Shown one piece after another: positions 22,562 to 31,129 of a DNA stretch of 64,000 nucleotides; position 1 is the stretch's first letter; each line of letters opens with the position of its first letter. Both the position numbers and the translations under genes were made by a program. The notes under the pieces are model-generated. The model searched no databases. It saw nothing but the letters and a program-made list of their open reading frames with translations, and was not told where the DNA came from. The stretch is taken from the NCBI RefSeq assembly GCF_000257645.1, contig NZ_AJHJ01000021.1, positions 1 to 64,000 of the forward strand, read 5' to 3'. The DNA is from Serratia sp. M24T3 (GTDB taxonomy: Bacteria > Pseudomonadota > Gammaproteobacteria > Enterobacterales > Enterobacteriaceae).

Positions 22562-23065
22562 ATGGATGTCGTTAAAAGTATTCTGAATAGTGAAATAGAG
22601 CGCATTAATCGTACCGAAGGCCGTGATGGCAAACCGCGTATTAACAATGAATTCTTTATTCATCACCCGTGGCTGTGTCTGGCAATGTTTGTCGGTTATA
22701 TCGCAGTGGGTGTTGTCATGTATGCTTCGCCTTATATGGGGCTGGGCTGGTTTGCCGGTTTCACCCTATTTCTGGTATTTATGGCCGCGATGCTGCTGCT
22801 GGAAATCAAGCCTACCTATCGTTATGAAGATATCGGCGTGCTGGATCTTCGCGTTTGCTATAACGGGGAATGGTTTTTCAGCCGTGAAATTTCTTCGCAA
22901 GCAGTGGATACCCTACTGCAAAGCACGGTCGTAGACAGCAGATTCAAATCCCACGTCAAAAGTATTGTGCAAAACAAAGGTGCGATAGACTTCTATGATG
23001 TTTACGATCTGGACAGGCAATATCAATCTCATGTGCCTGCTTCACAAAGTTCAAAAATCGCCTGA
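22562..23065 (+). CDS. ylaC: YlaC-family inner-membrane protein
   Basis: The 167-residue protein has two adjacent membrane segments (about 42-85) and the family block YRYEDIGVLDLRVCYNGEWF directly after them. E. coli YlaC has the same arrangement; function is unknown. The ATG at 22562 is preferred over an upstream in-frame start at 22430 because it matches the family start and has TGAGG before it. Confidence 0.88.
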   Translation: MDVVKSILNSEIERINRTEGRDGKPRINNEFFIHHPWLCLAMFVGYIAVGVVMYASPYMGLGWFAGFTLFLVFMAAMLLLEIKPTYRYEDIGVLDLRVCYNGEWFFSREISSQAVDTLLQSTVVDSRFKSHVKSIVQNKGAIDFYDVYDLDRQYQSHVPASQSSKIA

Positions 23066-23197
23066 TAAAAAGAGCGACAAGTTTCATTTCTGCTCTGACT
23101 CTTCTGCGGCGGCTCTGTTAAACTGATGGTTAAGTACTATGCAATGAAATGTACGCAAAGAAATGATAAAATGTTCTTTGCAAGCTCAGGAGCCGTC

Positions 23198-23476
23198 GTG
23201 GAACGTATCAAACTTTCTATTCATCATCTGCATAAACTCGTTGCTGGCGAAAAAGTCGCGGCTAATGCGACAGCCAGGATTTATGCGGGGGATCAACTCA
23301 TTGTCGTCGAAGAAATGCAGGGCCAAACGGCCTGGTATGATCGCTACATTCAGGCGAAAGACGATAATGGACAGCCTTTGCGAGTCGAATGGGACTGTGA
23401 CGGGGACGCCAGCATGGACGTTTCTCGTGTCGAAGTCTGTTCTTGCTGCGGCGGCGATGAGAGTTTGCACGGTTAA
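23198..23476 (+). CDS. Small acidic protein with C-terminal Cys cluster, unknown
   Basis: With the GTG start at 23198 (AGGAG seven bases upstream) the product has 92 residues: MERIKLSIHHLHKLVAGEKV at the N-terminus and a C-terminal VEVCSCCGGDESLHG. The C-x-CC cluster could bind metal. No known family is recognised. It is followed 50 bp later by another small gene in the same direction. Confidence 0.65.
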   Translation: MERIKLSIHHLHKLVAGEKVAANATARIYAGDQLIVVEEMQGQTAWYDRYIQAKDDNGQPLRVEWDCDGDASMDVSRVEVCSCCGGDESLHG

Positions 23477-23526
23477 GCGTTTTCGCCCTGTACCGATAGC
23501 GCGAGTAAATTGTTTAGGAGCGAGTA

Positions 23527-23787
23527 ATGAAATTTCTGAATAATGAATTTGAGTATCGTACCTGGATTATCCAGGAAATTTTCCAGGCATCAGTTGTCGG
23601 TGAACCGTCTGACTTTGCCGACCAGGAAATTGATGATTTTATCTTTGACGCGCGCCCCGTGGCGTATCCATGCATCGCCGTGATGATTCAGACCCCTGGG
23701 CAGCCGGGCGTTTGCGAACCTCGCTTTGTCTATAAAGAGCAGGTTTTCGAGTGGGCACATCAGATGGGATTTGGCTTCGACAGCTAA
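23527..23787 (+). CDS. Small acidic protein, unknown
   Basis: The 86-residue product starts MKFLNNEFEYRTWIIQEIF and has a strong ribosome site (AGGAGCG). It is rich in acidic and aromatic residues and has no membrane segment. It probably shares a transcript with the preceding Cys-cluster gene. A stem GCCCTGGA/TCCAGGGC (23788-23807) follows directly. Confidence 0.65.
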   Translation: MKFLNNEFEYRTWIIQEIFQASVVGEPSDFADQEIDDFIFDARPVAYPCIAVMIQTPGQPGVCEPRFVYKEQVFEWAHQMGFGFDS

Positions 23788-23807
23788 GCCCTGGAATAAT
23801 CCAGGGC
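23788..23807. terminator. Stem-loop between convergent genes
   Basis: Perfect 8-bp stem GCCCTGGA-AATA-TCCAGGGC just after the stop of the 86-residue gene, facing yccJ. It lacks a T run on either strand, so terminator activity is uncertain. Confidence 0.45.
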
Positions 23808-23852
23808 CTGACAGCTTTATCAAGCACGTTAATTTTCACTGACGTTGCTTAA

Positions 23853-24065
23853 TCAGACGTTTTTACGATCTATCTTCTCTTCGCCCCAAAACAGATAGTC
23901 TTCTTTGGTTTTGGCAAAAGCGACAGGCAAGACTTCATCATTGCCTTCTTCCCAGATTTTCTGGGCCAGTACCTCGTCATTATCCGCCAATTCGAAAATA
24001 GCCTCAGCAATCTCGTGAGAGGTTTCGCGGACGTTGGCCCAAGCTTTTATATTTGAACTTGTCAT
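23853..24065 (-). CDS. yccJ: YccJ-family protein
   Basis: The 70-residue protein matches E. coli YccJ along its length: [19 protein letters not shown], then [18 protein letters not shown] and the ending [12 protein letters not shown]. Function is unknown; in E. coli the gene is next to wrbA and linked to stationary phase, but wrbA is not here. A good ribosome site (AAGGAGAAAGG) precedes the ATG. Confidence 0.92.
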   Translation of the reverse strand: MTSSNIKAWANVRETSHEIAEAIFELADNDEVLAQKIWEEGNDEVLPVAFAKTKEDYLFWGEEKIDRKNV

Positions 24066-24321
24066 ACCTTTCTCCTTTGTTTTGGCACTCCTTAACTATG
24101 GGTGCTGGTTCGGAGAGACGCAAATTTGAATGGCTAACTGTTGTGCAATCGCGGCTGTACTAGAGATGCGAGCGTGCTATCACGCTTTTCGACAGCACAG
24201 ATTAATGGTATCTGTTCCGCGCTGTCGTTTATACTTATCAAACACTGTTTGCCAGGCGCTGAACGTCAGGGAGGCAGTATAATGATTAAAAACACGCGGT
24301 GTTTAAAACAAGGTGATAACG

Positions 24322-24453
24322 ATGAGTGACGATATTTTTGATTTTGATATAGATGCTGCGCTGGAAACTGCTGAAGAGAAAGCCGCCGAAAAAGCGTCTG
24401 CCTTACCGGAAGTTTTGGAAGATGAAGCAGACTGCGAAAGCTGCAAAATCTGA
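24322..24453 (+). CDS. Small acidic protein ending in a CxxC motif, unknown
   Basis: A 43-codon frame (MSDDIFDFDIDAALETAEEK ... CESCKI) has AAGGTG upstream and is followed 28 bp later by a terminator, which supports a real gene. The Asp/Glu content is very high and the C-terminus carries CxxC. It is not a known ribosomal or stress peptide that I recognise. Confidence 0.55.
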   Translation: MSDDIFDFDIDAALETAEEKAAEKASALPEVLEDEADCESCKI

Positions 24454-24481
24454 TTCAGCATCTATTAAGATAAAATTTAAA

Positions 24482-24503
24482 GAACCGCTTCGGCGGTTTT
24501 TTT
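24482..24503 (+). terminator. Rho-independent terminator
   Basis: Stem AACCGC-TTCG-GCGGTT followed by seven T, just after the 43-codon gene. Confidence 0.85.
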
Positions 24504-24772
24504 GTGGGCTTAAACTGCCAATTTTTCTTTTCAAGCACTTTTTTAAAAATAATTTCCAGAAAAATTTAGAGGATTAAATATCCAATTTATTAAGCAGGGT
24601 GTTAATTTTTTCTTTGGCGCCATAGCCTTACGTATTCGTAACAATTGCAACTGCACTGAAGCAACTGTAAGGAAATTGTGAGCCGCCGGTAAATGGGATA
24701 AATTCCTATAGAACAGCTAGATAGCCAGAGTAAACTCACTCCCATCAGATCGGATAGATCCTGGAGTGTAAT
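24504..24772. other. Intergenic AT-rich region
   Basis: No ORF or RNA is recognised. It should contain the promoter of the following secreted protein gene; TTGTGAG and TAAATT-like boxes are not distinct enough to call. Confidence 0.35.
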
Positions 24773-25126
24773 ATGAAAAAAATAATGTTGATGCTCGCCG
24801 TGGTTTCCGCCTTGTCAGGCATCCCGGCAATAGCACATGCAAATGTCTCGGTCGGGGTTAATGTTCCTGGCTTATCACTGAATATTGGTTCCCGCGATCA
24901 TCGTGGTTATTACTGGGATGGCGGTTACTGGCGTCCACCGGGCTGGTGGGCAGAACATCGTTATTATGGCGGTCGTTGGGTTTATTATCGCCCTGGTCCG
25001 CCGCCGCCGCCACGTGGTTACTACTGGCGTGAAGGTCCACCACATTGGCACGGTGGCCCACCTCCGGGCAGATGGCATGAAGGCCCGGGAAGATGGCATG
25101 ATGGTCCACCTCCGGTTCGCTGGTAA
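24773..25126 (+). CDS. DUF2502/YpeC-like secreted Gly/Pro/Trp-rich protein
   Basis: The 117-residue protein has a clear Sec signal (MKKIMLMLAVVSALSGIPAIAHA) and a mature part SVGVNVPGLSLNIGSRDHRGYYWDGGYW rich in Tyr/Trp/Gly, then a His/Pro/Gly repeat region (PPHWHGGPPPGRWHEGPGRW). The first half fits DUF2502 (YpeC) proteins; the His/Trp tail is unusually long. It is probably periplasmic, and the His repeats could bind metal. Function is unknown. Confidence 0.75.
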   Translation: MKKIMLMLAVVSALSGIPAIAHANVSVGVNVPGLSLNIGSRDHRGYYWDGGYWRPPGWWAEHRYYGGRWVYYRPGPPPPPRGYYWREGPPHWHGGPPPGRWHEGPGRWHDGPPPVRW

Positions 25127-25278
25127 CAGCTATAACCCGTAGGCTAATTAAATTATTGATTAATAAAGATTTTTAGTACAGGGTTGGCGCTGGCTATGCG
25201 AAGGCATCCCCAACGTCAATTCTGTACTTCTTTATAAATCGAGATCGGCAGATCTTTGTAAAGCCATAGAATAAAGCG

Positions 25279-25725
25279 TTAGTTACCACGAACTTCTACC
25301 AATACCGGGCAGTGCGCATTGGCCACTACCTCGGCACTCACCGAACCGCTAAACATTCTGCCAAATGCCGTTAAATGGCGATGTCCCATGATAATCACCG
25401 ACGCATTTTTACTTTTCGCTTCCTCGACCAACGTTTCCCCAGCCGATCCTATTACCAGATTTCCCTGAGCCTTAATGCCTGCTTCAGACAGTTTGCGCAA
25501 AGCGTTGGTTACCACAGCTGTGGCCATATCCTGCTCGGCCGTGGCGGCGGGGTACTCAATAACGTCCGCTGGCTGTTCTTGCTTATTGGCAAATGCGTAA
25601 GATTCATCGATACAACAGGTGACATACACAGTCGGTGAGCCGTATTGAGCAACCTGACTGGCCAGCGCGAGCACCTGTGGCATTTGCGATGAACCGTCCA
25701 CCGCCACGATAATCACATCAAACAT
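25279..25725 (-). CDS. Universal stress protein (UspA family)
   Basis: The 148-residue protein starts FDVIIVAVDGS and ends with the ATP-binding loop GHRHLTAFGRMFSGSVSAEVVANAHCPVLVE (G2xG9GS-type), so it is probably an ATP-binding Usp. It resembles UspF/UspG-type proteins more than UspA. A good ribosome site (AAGGAACAG) precedes the start. Confidence 0.88.
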   Translation of the reverse strand: MFDVIIVAVDGSSQMPQVLALASQVAQYGSPTVYVTCCIDESYAFANKQEQPADVIEYPAATAEQDMATAVVTNALRKLSEAGIKAQGNLVIGSAGETLVEEAKSKNASVIIMGHRHLTAFGRMFSGSVSAEVVANAHCPVLVEVRGN

Positions 25726-25792
25726 AGCCTGTTCCTTTTTTCAGGGATATAAAGACCAAATGAGTTGGTTGTTTATAAATGCGTTATTGAAG

Positions 25793-26572
25793 TTACTTAG
25801 CGCTATTTAGTCGGCCAATTTCGCCGATCAGCGACTCTTTGCAGCGCAAGATGGCCTGCTCGACTTTTTGCTGCCTGGAGCCGAAGCGCTCGGTGGGCAT
25901 CAAAACAGAAATAGAATAGTGCCCAAGAATAGTTTCAATCGCGGTCGACATGGTCGAAACGCCCAACACGGTTTCGCCACTTTCCATTGAGATGCCAGTG
26001 GACCTGACCTGTTCAATCTTGGTCAGTAACGTGCTGATATCTTTGACCGTATTTTTGGTAGCAGGCTCCAGCGTTTCACCCACCAGCTGGCGTATTTCTT
26101 GATTGCTTTTCATCGAGAGCAGGGCGCGCCCGGCAGAGGTGCTATAAATGGGCAAGTTGAGACCAAATTTGGGCACAACGCGCAGCTCACGCTCGGCGAC
26201 AATGTAATGAATGTTGGAGATTTGCCTGCCGCTGGCGCGGCCTAACGAGACGGTTTCTTCGGTTTCATTACACAGCTGTTGCAAGTAGGGCGAGGCAATA
26301 GCGATGACGTCGGTGTGAATGGTGGAAACCAGACGCAGTAACATTGGCCCCAGCCGCACGCCTCCAGCCCCTTCGGTACGAACCATGCCTTCTTCTGCCA
26401 GCGCGGCGACAATTCGTTGCACCGTTGAGCGCGGTAACTGTACCTCATTGGCAATTGCGCCCAGGCTCAAACCCTCAGGATGACTGCCTAACGCGTTCAG
26501 GATAGCGGCCGCGCGGGAGATGACCTGTATTCCACCGCTGCGTTCTTCGTCCGCTAAAATTTCATTATTCAT
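25793..26572 (-). CDS. IclR-family transcriptional regulator
   Basis: The 259-residue regulator has a winged HTH (LSLGAIANEVQLPRSTVQRIVAALAEEGMV, about 35-65) and the C-terminal IclR effector domain (YSTSAGRALLS; SGETVLGVSTMSTAIE). It is transcribed away from the EmrB/EmrA-like efflux genes, so it probably controls them. The shared intergenic region holds an odd palindrome TGATGCA-C-TGCATCA at 26713-26727 as a candidate operator. Confidence 0.9.
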   Translation of the reverse strand: MNNEILADEERSGGIQVISRAAAILNALGSHPEGLSLGAIANEVQLPRSTVQRIVAALAEEGMVRTEGAGGVRLGPMLLRLVSTIHTDVIAIASPYLQQLCNETEETVSLGRASGRQISNIHYIVAERELRVVPKFGLNLPIYSTSAGRALLSMKSNQEIRQLVGETLEPATKNTVKDISTLLTKIEQVRSTGISMESGETVLGVSTMSTAIETILGHYSISVLMPTERFGSRQQKVEQAILRCKESLIGEIGRLNSAK

Positions 26573-26712
26573 TGCATCAATCCTTCTAAATTTTCGCTTC
26601 CCTGCCTCGATTATACCCTATCAATGGAGTGCCAGTGTGTACTTAAAACCGTCAAAAACCACATTGCAATACACTGCACCGTATTATAGTATCTCGTCAG
26701 TGTATCGTATAG

Positions 26713-26727
26713 TGATGCACTGCATCA
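26713..26727. promoter_or_regulatory. Candidate IclR-type operator
   Basis: TGATGCACTGCATCA is a 15-bp perfect inverted repeat around a central C in the 245-bp region between the iclR-like gene and the efflux operon. IclR sites are of similar size. The link is positional only. Confidence 0.4.
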
Positions 26728-26817
26728 TTTAAATAATTAACAAATCATTGCGATTACTGTCTTTCAACCACTGGTATAAAAATGATTATTAACGCCGTTG
26801 AGCTGAATAAATAATAT

Positions 26818-28440
26818 ATGAATCAGCAAACTACACCTGTCAGTTCCCCAAGCGTGCCTGCCGCACCACCTCCCCCAGCGCCACAGCCTTTTACCTTAAG
26901 GCTGGTTATTGGAATGATCGGGGTCCTTATAGCCTCGATGTTTTCTGGACTCAATGATCGAGTGACTGACATCGCATTGGACGATGTACAGGGCGCGCTC
27001 AATATCAGCAGTGATCCTGGTAGTTGGGCAATCGGTGCTTATCAGGCTGCTGAGGTTGCCGCCATGATGCTGGCTCCCTGGTTTGCGATGACCTTTTCTC
27101 TACGACGATTTGCCATTGGCGTTTCGCTGGGCTTTTCACTGGTCGCTGCGGTGCTGCCTTATTCGCCGAATATCGACACTTTTATAGCCCTACGCGTAAT
27201 ACAGGGGATTTTTGGTGGTGCATTGCCGCCGTTGTTGATGACCGTTGCGCTGCGATTCTTGCCGCCAAAGTTCAAGCTCTACGGCCTCAGCGCCTATGTG
27301 CTTACCGCGACTTTTGGCCCGAATGTTGCCACCACGCTGGCGGCATTCTGGACTGATGTTGTCGGCTGGCGGTGGGTATTCTGGCAGGTAATCCCGCCAT
27401 GTTTGCTGGCGGCCACGCTGATCGGCTACGGCATTCCTCAAGATCCTTCCCGTTTTGAGCGATTCAGGCAGATTGACATCGTGGGCATGCTAACCGGCAC
27501 CAGCGGTATCGCCTTGATGGTGTTGGTTCTGCAACAGGGCGAGAGGCTCGACTGGCTGAATTCACCGCTGATTGTGATGATGTTGCTGTCGTCGATTGCG
27601 CTACTGCTGGTCTTCTTTATCAATGAATGGTCACACCCGCTGCCGCTGTTCAAATTGCAGATGCTGAAACGGCATAACTTGAGTCACGGCTTGTTGACGC
27701 TGGGCGGATTAATGGTGCTGGTGCTTTCCGGCTCGGCACTGCCATCGAGTTATATGGAAAGCGTGCAGGGTTTCCGCGCGGTGCAGGTCGGCCCATTGGC
27801 GCTGACGATTGGTCTGCCACAGCTGATCATTGCTCCACTAGTGGCGGCGGTATTGAATATTCGCTGGGTAGACAGCCGCGCGATCCTGATTATTGGTCTG
27901 GCGCTGATTGGCATCTCCTGTTACGGCGGCAGCCATATCACTGAGGGATGGGCCAGACAGAATTTTTACTGTTTGCAGGCGATGCAGGCTTTTGGTCAGC
28001 CGATGGCGATTTTACCTGTACTGATGGGCGCCACAGGCGTAGTGCAACCGCCAGAAGGGCCTTTTGCCTCGGCGATGTTCAACACGGTTCGCGGGTTTAG
28101 CAGCGTAATGGGCTCCGCGCTGGTTGGAGAATTCTCCAGTAAACGCGAGCAGTTTCACTCTAATGTGCTGTTAAATCATGCCGGTAGCGTTAACTCACTG
28201 CTTTCCCAGCCTTATGACGGCGATGGAACCTTTCTGGCACCGCTGAATCCAGACGGATCCGCGGTTTCAACCGAGGCGTTAAGCGCATTTTCATCGTTGG
28301 TTAAACGACAGGCCACAATTTTGGGAATCTCAGACAGTTATCTGATGATTATCGGCATTGCGATTGCGTTGGCACTGTTAACCATTTTTTTGCCTAAACG
28401 CACTTATTCGCCGCAGTCGCTGGTCAAGAAACCAGACTAA
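26818..28440 (+). CDS. DHA2-family MFS multidrug efflux transporter (EmrB-like)
   Basis: The 540-residue protein has a Pro-rich cytoplasmic N-terminus (about 1-25) and about 14 membrane segments, the DHA2/EmrB layout. Family landmarks are LNDRVTDIALDDVQGAL, SWAIGAYQAAEVAAMM and FNTVRGFSSVMGSALVGEFSSKR. It would form a tripartite pump with the membrane-fusion protein encoded 54 bp downstream and an outer-membrane channel elsewhere. It is divergent from the IclR gene. Confidence 0.88.
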   Translation: MNQQTTPVSSPSVPAAPPPPAPQPFTLRLVIGMIGVLIASMFSGLNDRVTDIALDDVQGALNISSDPGSWAIGAYQAAEVAAMMLAPWFAMTFSLRRFAIGVSLGFSLVAAVLPYSPNIDTFIALRVIQGIFGGALPPLLMTVALRFLPPKFKLYGLSAYVLTATFGPNVATTLAAFWTDVVGWRWVFWQVIPPCLLAATLIGYGIPQDPSRFERFRQIDIVGMLTGTSGIALMVLVLQQGERLDWLNSPLIVMMLLSSIALLLVFFINEWSHPLPLFKLQMLKRHNLSHGLLTLGGLMVLVLSGSALPSSYMESVQGFRAVQVGPLALTIGLPQLIIAPLVAAVLNIRWVDSRAILIIGLALIGISCYGGSHITEGWARQNFYCLQAMQAFGQPMAILPVLMGATGVVQPPEGPFASAMFNTVRGFSSVMGSALVGEFSSKREQFHSNVLLNHAGSVNSLLSQPYDGDGTFLAPLNPDGSAVSTEALSAFSSLVKRQATILGISDSYLMIIGIAIALALLTIFLPKRTYSPQSLVKKPD

Positions 28441-28494
28441 CTACGCCATTTTTGCTTAAAGACTATCAATAAGAAAATCGAGAGAACAAGAACC

Positions 28495-29529
28495 ATGTCA
28501 AAGACATCTTCAATCAAACCTGTATGGCTGGCAGTGGTCGCCATCATTATTTTACTGGCCATCGTTGGCTGGTATCTGATTTCCGGGCAGACATCGCCAA
28601 CCACCAATGATGCCGTGATATCCGCCGACTCCACGCTGGTCGCCCCGCGAATTTCCGGCACCATCCAGTCTGTGCTGGTTGAGGATAATCAAACGGTGAA
28701 GGCGGGGCAGCTGCTGGCCAAGATTGACGATCGAGATTACGTTAACGCGGTACTAACAGCCCAGGCGGCGTTGGAAACGGCGCAGGCGCAGATGCAAAGT
28801 CTGGTTGCACAAGTGGCCAAACAAGGGCCGACGATCGAACAGGCACGGGCAGTGGTCAATGCCGATGCGGCGGGTCTGGTTTATGCTCGCAAGAGCGCCG
28901 AGCGTTATAAAGCGTTGTCGGCCAGTGGTTCAACCTCGCTGGATCTGCGTGATGACTCAGATGCCAACTATCGCCAAAAACTGGCTTCGCAACAGAGTGA
29001 CATGGCGGCGGTGCAGGCTGCAGAGAGGCAACTGGATGTCTTGAAAGCCGAGCAGTCGCAGGCCAAGGCGGCTATTGATTCTGCGCAAACGGCATTGCAG
29101 CAGGCACGGCTCAACCTGTGCTATACCGATATCAAGGCCCCGATTGATGGGGTGGTGGGGGTCCGTTCAGTGCGTGTCGGGGCTTATGTCAGCGCGGGTA
29201 CTCGTGTTCTGGCGGTGGTGCCGGTGCGCGAGGCCTATGTGGTCGCCCACTATCTGGAAACTCAGTTGGCTCATGTTCAGCCACATCAAACGGTGAGCAT
29301 CAAAGTCGATGCTGTTCCGGATGTGACCTTCAAGGGTACGGTAGACAGCATCGCGCCAGCAACCGGCGTGACGTTCTCGCCTATCACCCCGGATAATGCG
29401 ACCGGCAACTACACCAAGGTCACGCAGCGTCTCGAAGTCAAAATTCTGCTCGATGCCAATCAGCAGGATTTGTCGCGCCTGAGAGTCGGCATGTCAGTGG
29501 TGCCAACGATTGATATTCATAGCCGCTAG
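28495..29529 (+). CDS. HlyD/EmrA-like membrane fusion protein
   Basis: The 344-residue protein has one N-terminal membrane anchor (PVWLAVVAIIILLAIVGWYL), a biotinyl-lipoyl domain (SADSTLVAPRISGTIQSVLVEDNQ), an alpha-helical hairpin (about 90-190) rich in Ala/Gln, and the return strand CYTDIKAPIDGVVGVRSVRVGAYV. This is the periplasmic adaptor of EmrAB-type pumps. It follows the transporter gene, the reverse of the usual emrA-emrB order. Confidence 0.9.
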   Translation: MSKTSSIKPVWLAVVAIIILLAIVGWYLISGQTSPTTNDAVISADSTLVAPRISGTIQSVLVEDNQTVKAGQLLAKIDDRDYVNAVLTAQAALETAQAQMQSLVAQVAKQGPTIEQARAVVNADAAGLVYARKSAERYKALSASGSTSLDLRDDSDANYRQKLASQQSDMAAVQAAERQLDVLKAEQSQAKAAIDSAQTALQQARLNLCYTDIKAPIDGVVGVRSVRVGAYVSAGTRVLAVVPVREAYVVAHYLETQLAHVQPHQTVSIKVDAVPDVTFKGTVDSIAPATGVTFSPITPDNATGNYTKVTQRLEVKILLDANQQDLSRLRVGMSVVPTIDIHSR

Positions 29530-29620
29530 CTTGTAACGAAGAAAACTGATTTATCGGGAAGGGAAGAGCGGCACTGCGCGGCGGTTCAACCCTTCCGCCA
29601 CGCAGTGCCTGTCATCTTGA

Positions 29621-30808
29621 TTAACTCTGCTGCTGGTTGCCCGCAGTAACGGGTTTGTCGTCTTTATCTTCTTTCATAAACTGCCATTTGCCTGAGAACA
29701 GGAAGCGCAGCAATGGAATGCGTTTGTGCACCTCATAAAGGAAGAAGGCGATACCAAACACAAACACCAGCCCCAACCAGAAGCCCAACCAGTCACTTTT
29801 GATCAGCGGAGTAATAAACGCGCCATAAATCAACGTTAAAGGGTGGTGAATCAGGTAAACAAACAGCGATGCATTAACCAGGTAAGTGACGAACGGCGAC
29901 TGGAAGTTCAGCACGTAATGGCTGAACGAGAACACCACGTTGACCATCAGAATGCCCAGCAGGCTGGTAATAATTGCATCCAGCTCCATCGAATAAAGCT
30001 CTGGCGTATTTACATGCTGGTTAATCATGTAAGCGGCGAACAGCAAGATACAAACCGCACAGGCAGGAACCGAGGGTTTAAGGAACATGCTTTTTAAGCT
30101 GGCAAATTTATAGGTACAGGCACCAATAAAGAAGAACGGCAGATAAAAAAGCGTCTGCATCACAATAAAGTTAAATGCACCGTTACCTAACAATTCAGGG
30201 GCAAAAAGATACAGGCTGCGATTAAACGCCGCGTATATTAATCCGAAAAATAAAAATAATATTGAGACTTTTCCTAATGAGTCAGCCTCGCGAATTATTT
30301 TAATAATCCGATTATTCTTATTTTCTTTTAATGCCCGGAATAAATAGAAGGAGATGGCGGTTAATATAACCAGAGTTAGCAGGAACCATAAATGGGCTAC
30401 CAATTCCCAAACGGTGATATTAAGTTTCTGGTACAAATCCATCGTTCCCCAGTTGGCGAACTTGTCTGTAAAGAAGTACAGGAAGAACAACTGCGGGATA
30501 GTAATCAGCGGGAACGCCGCGGCCAGCGGGATGGCGACACGCTCTAGCCGCACCTTGAGCCACTTGTGGCGCTCGTAGCGCTCGTACAGCATGTAGGAGA
30601 AGTAGCCTGAAATGACAAAGAAAACCTGCATGCGAAAGGCATGAATAGTATCGTTTAATATTGTCAGACCATCAGAGGGCGTCGCGCTGTTTACGGCCCA
30701 AATATGACTGGAATAAATCAACGATATATGAAATGGAATACCGAGCAGCATTAAGTATGCTCGTATGGAGTCCAAAAAGAACTCACGTGGTTGAGTTTGT
30801 GGTTTCAT
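29621..30808 (-). CDS. opgC: Glucan succinyltransferase OpgC
   Basis: The 395-residue membrane protein belongs to the acyltransferase-3 family with about ten membrane segments. It starts MKPQTQPREFFLDSIRAYLM and contains LGIPFHISLIYS with the conserved His, as in E. coli MdoC, which adds succinyl groups to osmoregulated periplasmic glucans. The ATG at 30808 is preferred to an upstream in-frame start. It is divergent from opgGH, as in E. coli. Confidence 0.93.
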   Translation of the reverse strand: MKPQTQPREFFLDSIRAYLMLLGIPFHISLIYSSHIWAVNSATPSDGLTILNDTIHAFRMQVFFVISGYFSYMLYERYERHKWLKVRLERVAIPLAAAFPLITIPQLFFLYFFTDKFANWGTMDLYQKLNITVWELVAHLWFLLTLVILTAISFYLFRALKENKNNRIIKIIREADSLGKVSILFLFFGLIYAAFNRSLYLFAPELLGNGAFNFIVMQTLFYLPFFFIGACTYKFASLKSMFLKPSVPACAVCILLFAAYMINQHVNTPELYSMELDAIITSLLGILMVNVVFSFSHYVLNFQSPFVTYLVNASLFVYLIHHPLTLIYGAFITPLIKSDWLGFWLGLVFVFGIAFFLYEVHKRIPLLRFLFSGKWQFMKEDKDDKPVTAGNQQQS

Positions 30809-31129
30809 AATGATCCATTTTAGCAAAATATCCGTTGACCACCGCTTGTTTTCTTATCAATTTACTCATTAATAAGAACTGTCTGCTTTTTGTAAAGCGA
30901 CAACAGTAGCGGGCCGCAACCCTACTATAGACTCAGACAAGTTTCCATAGCGGGACTTTCTCCGAATTGATATCCTTGTACAACTATGTGCTTAAACGGT
31001 TCATCAACGTGATGATCCATTCACCTCTCAGTTGTCGGATTTCCGACTATTCCTTAAAATGGACTAAATGAGTTGAGCGCATTTAAAGGAGGGGACGTGC
31101 CGGGTAAAAATTTTTCCAAAGGGCCAGAT
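30809..31129. promoter_or_regulatory. Divergent opgC-opgG promoter region
   Basis: About 320 bp between divergent genes. It contains no supported ORF. Promoters for both directions and osmotic control are expected here from E. coli, but I could not define boxes with confidence. AAAGGAGGGG at 31085-31094 lies before a possible upstream in-frame start. Confidence 0.45.
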
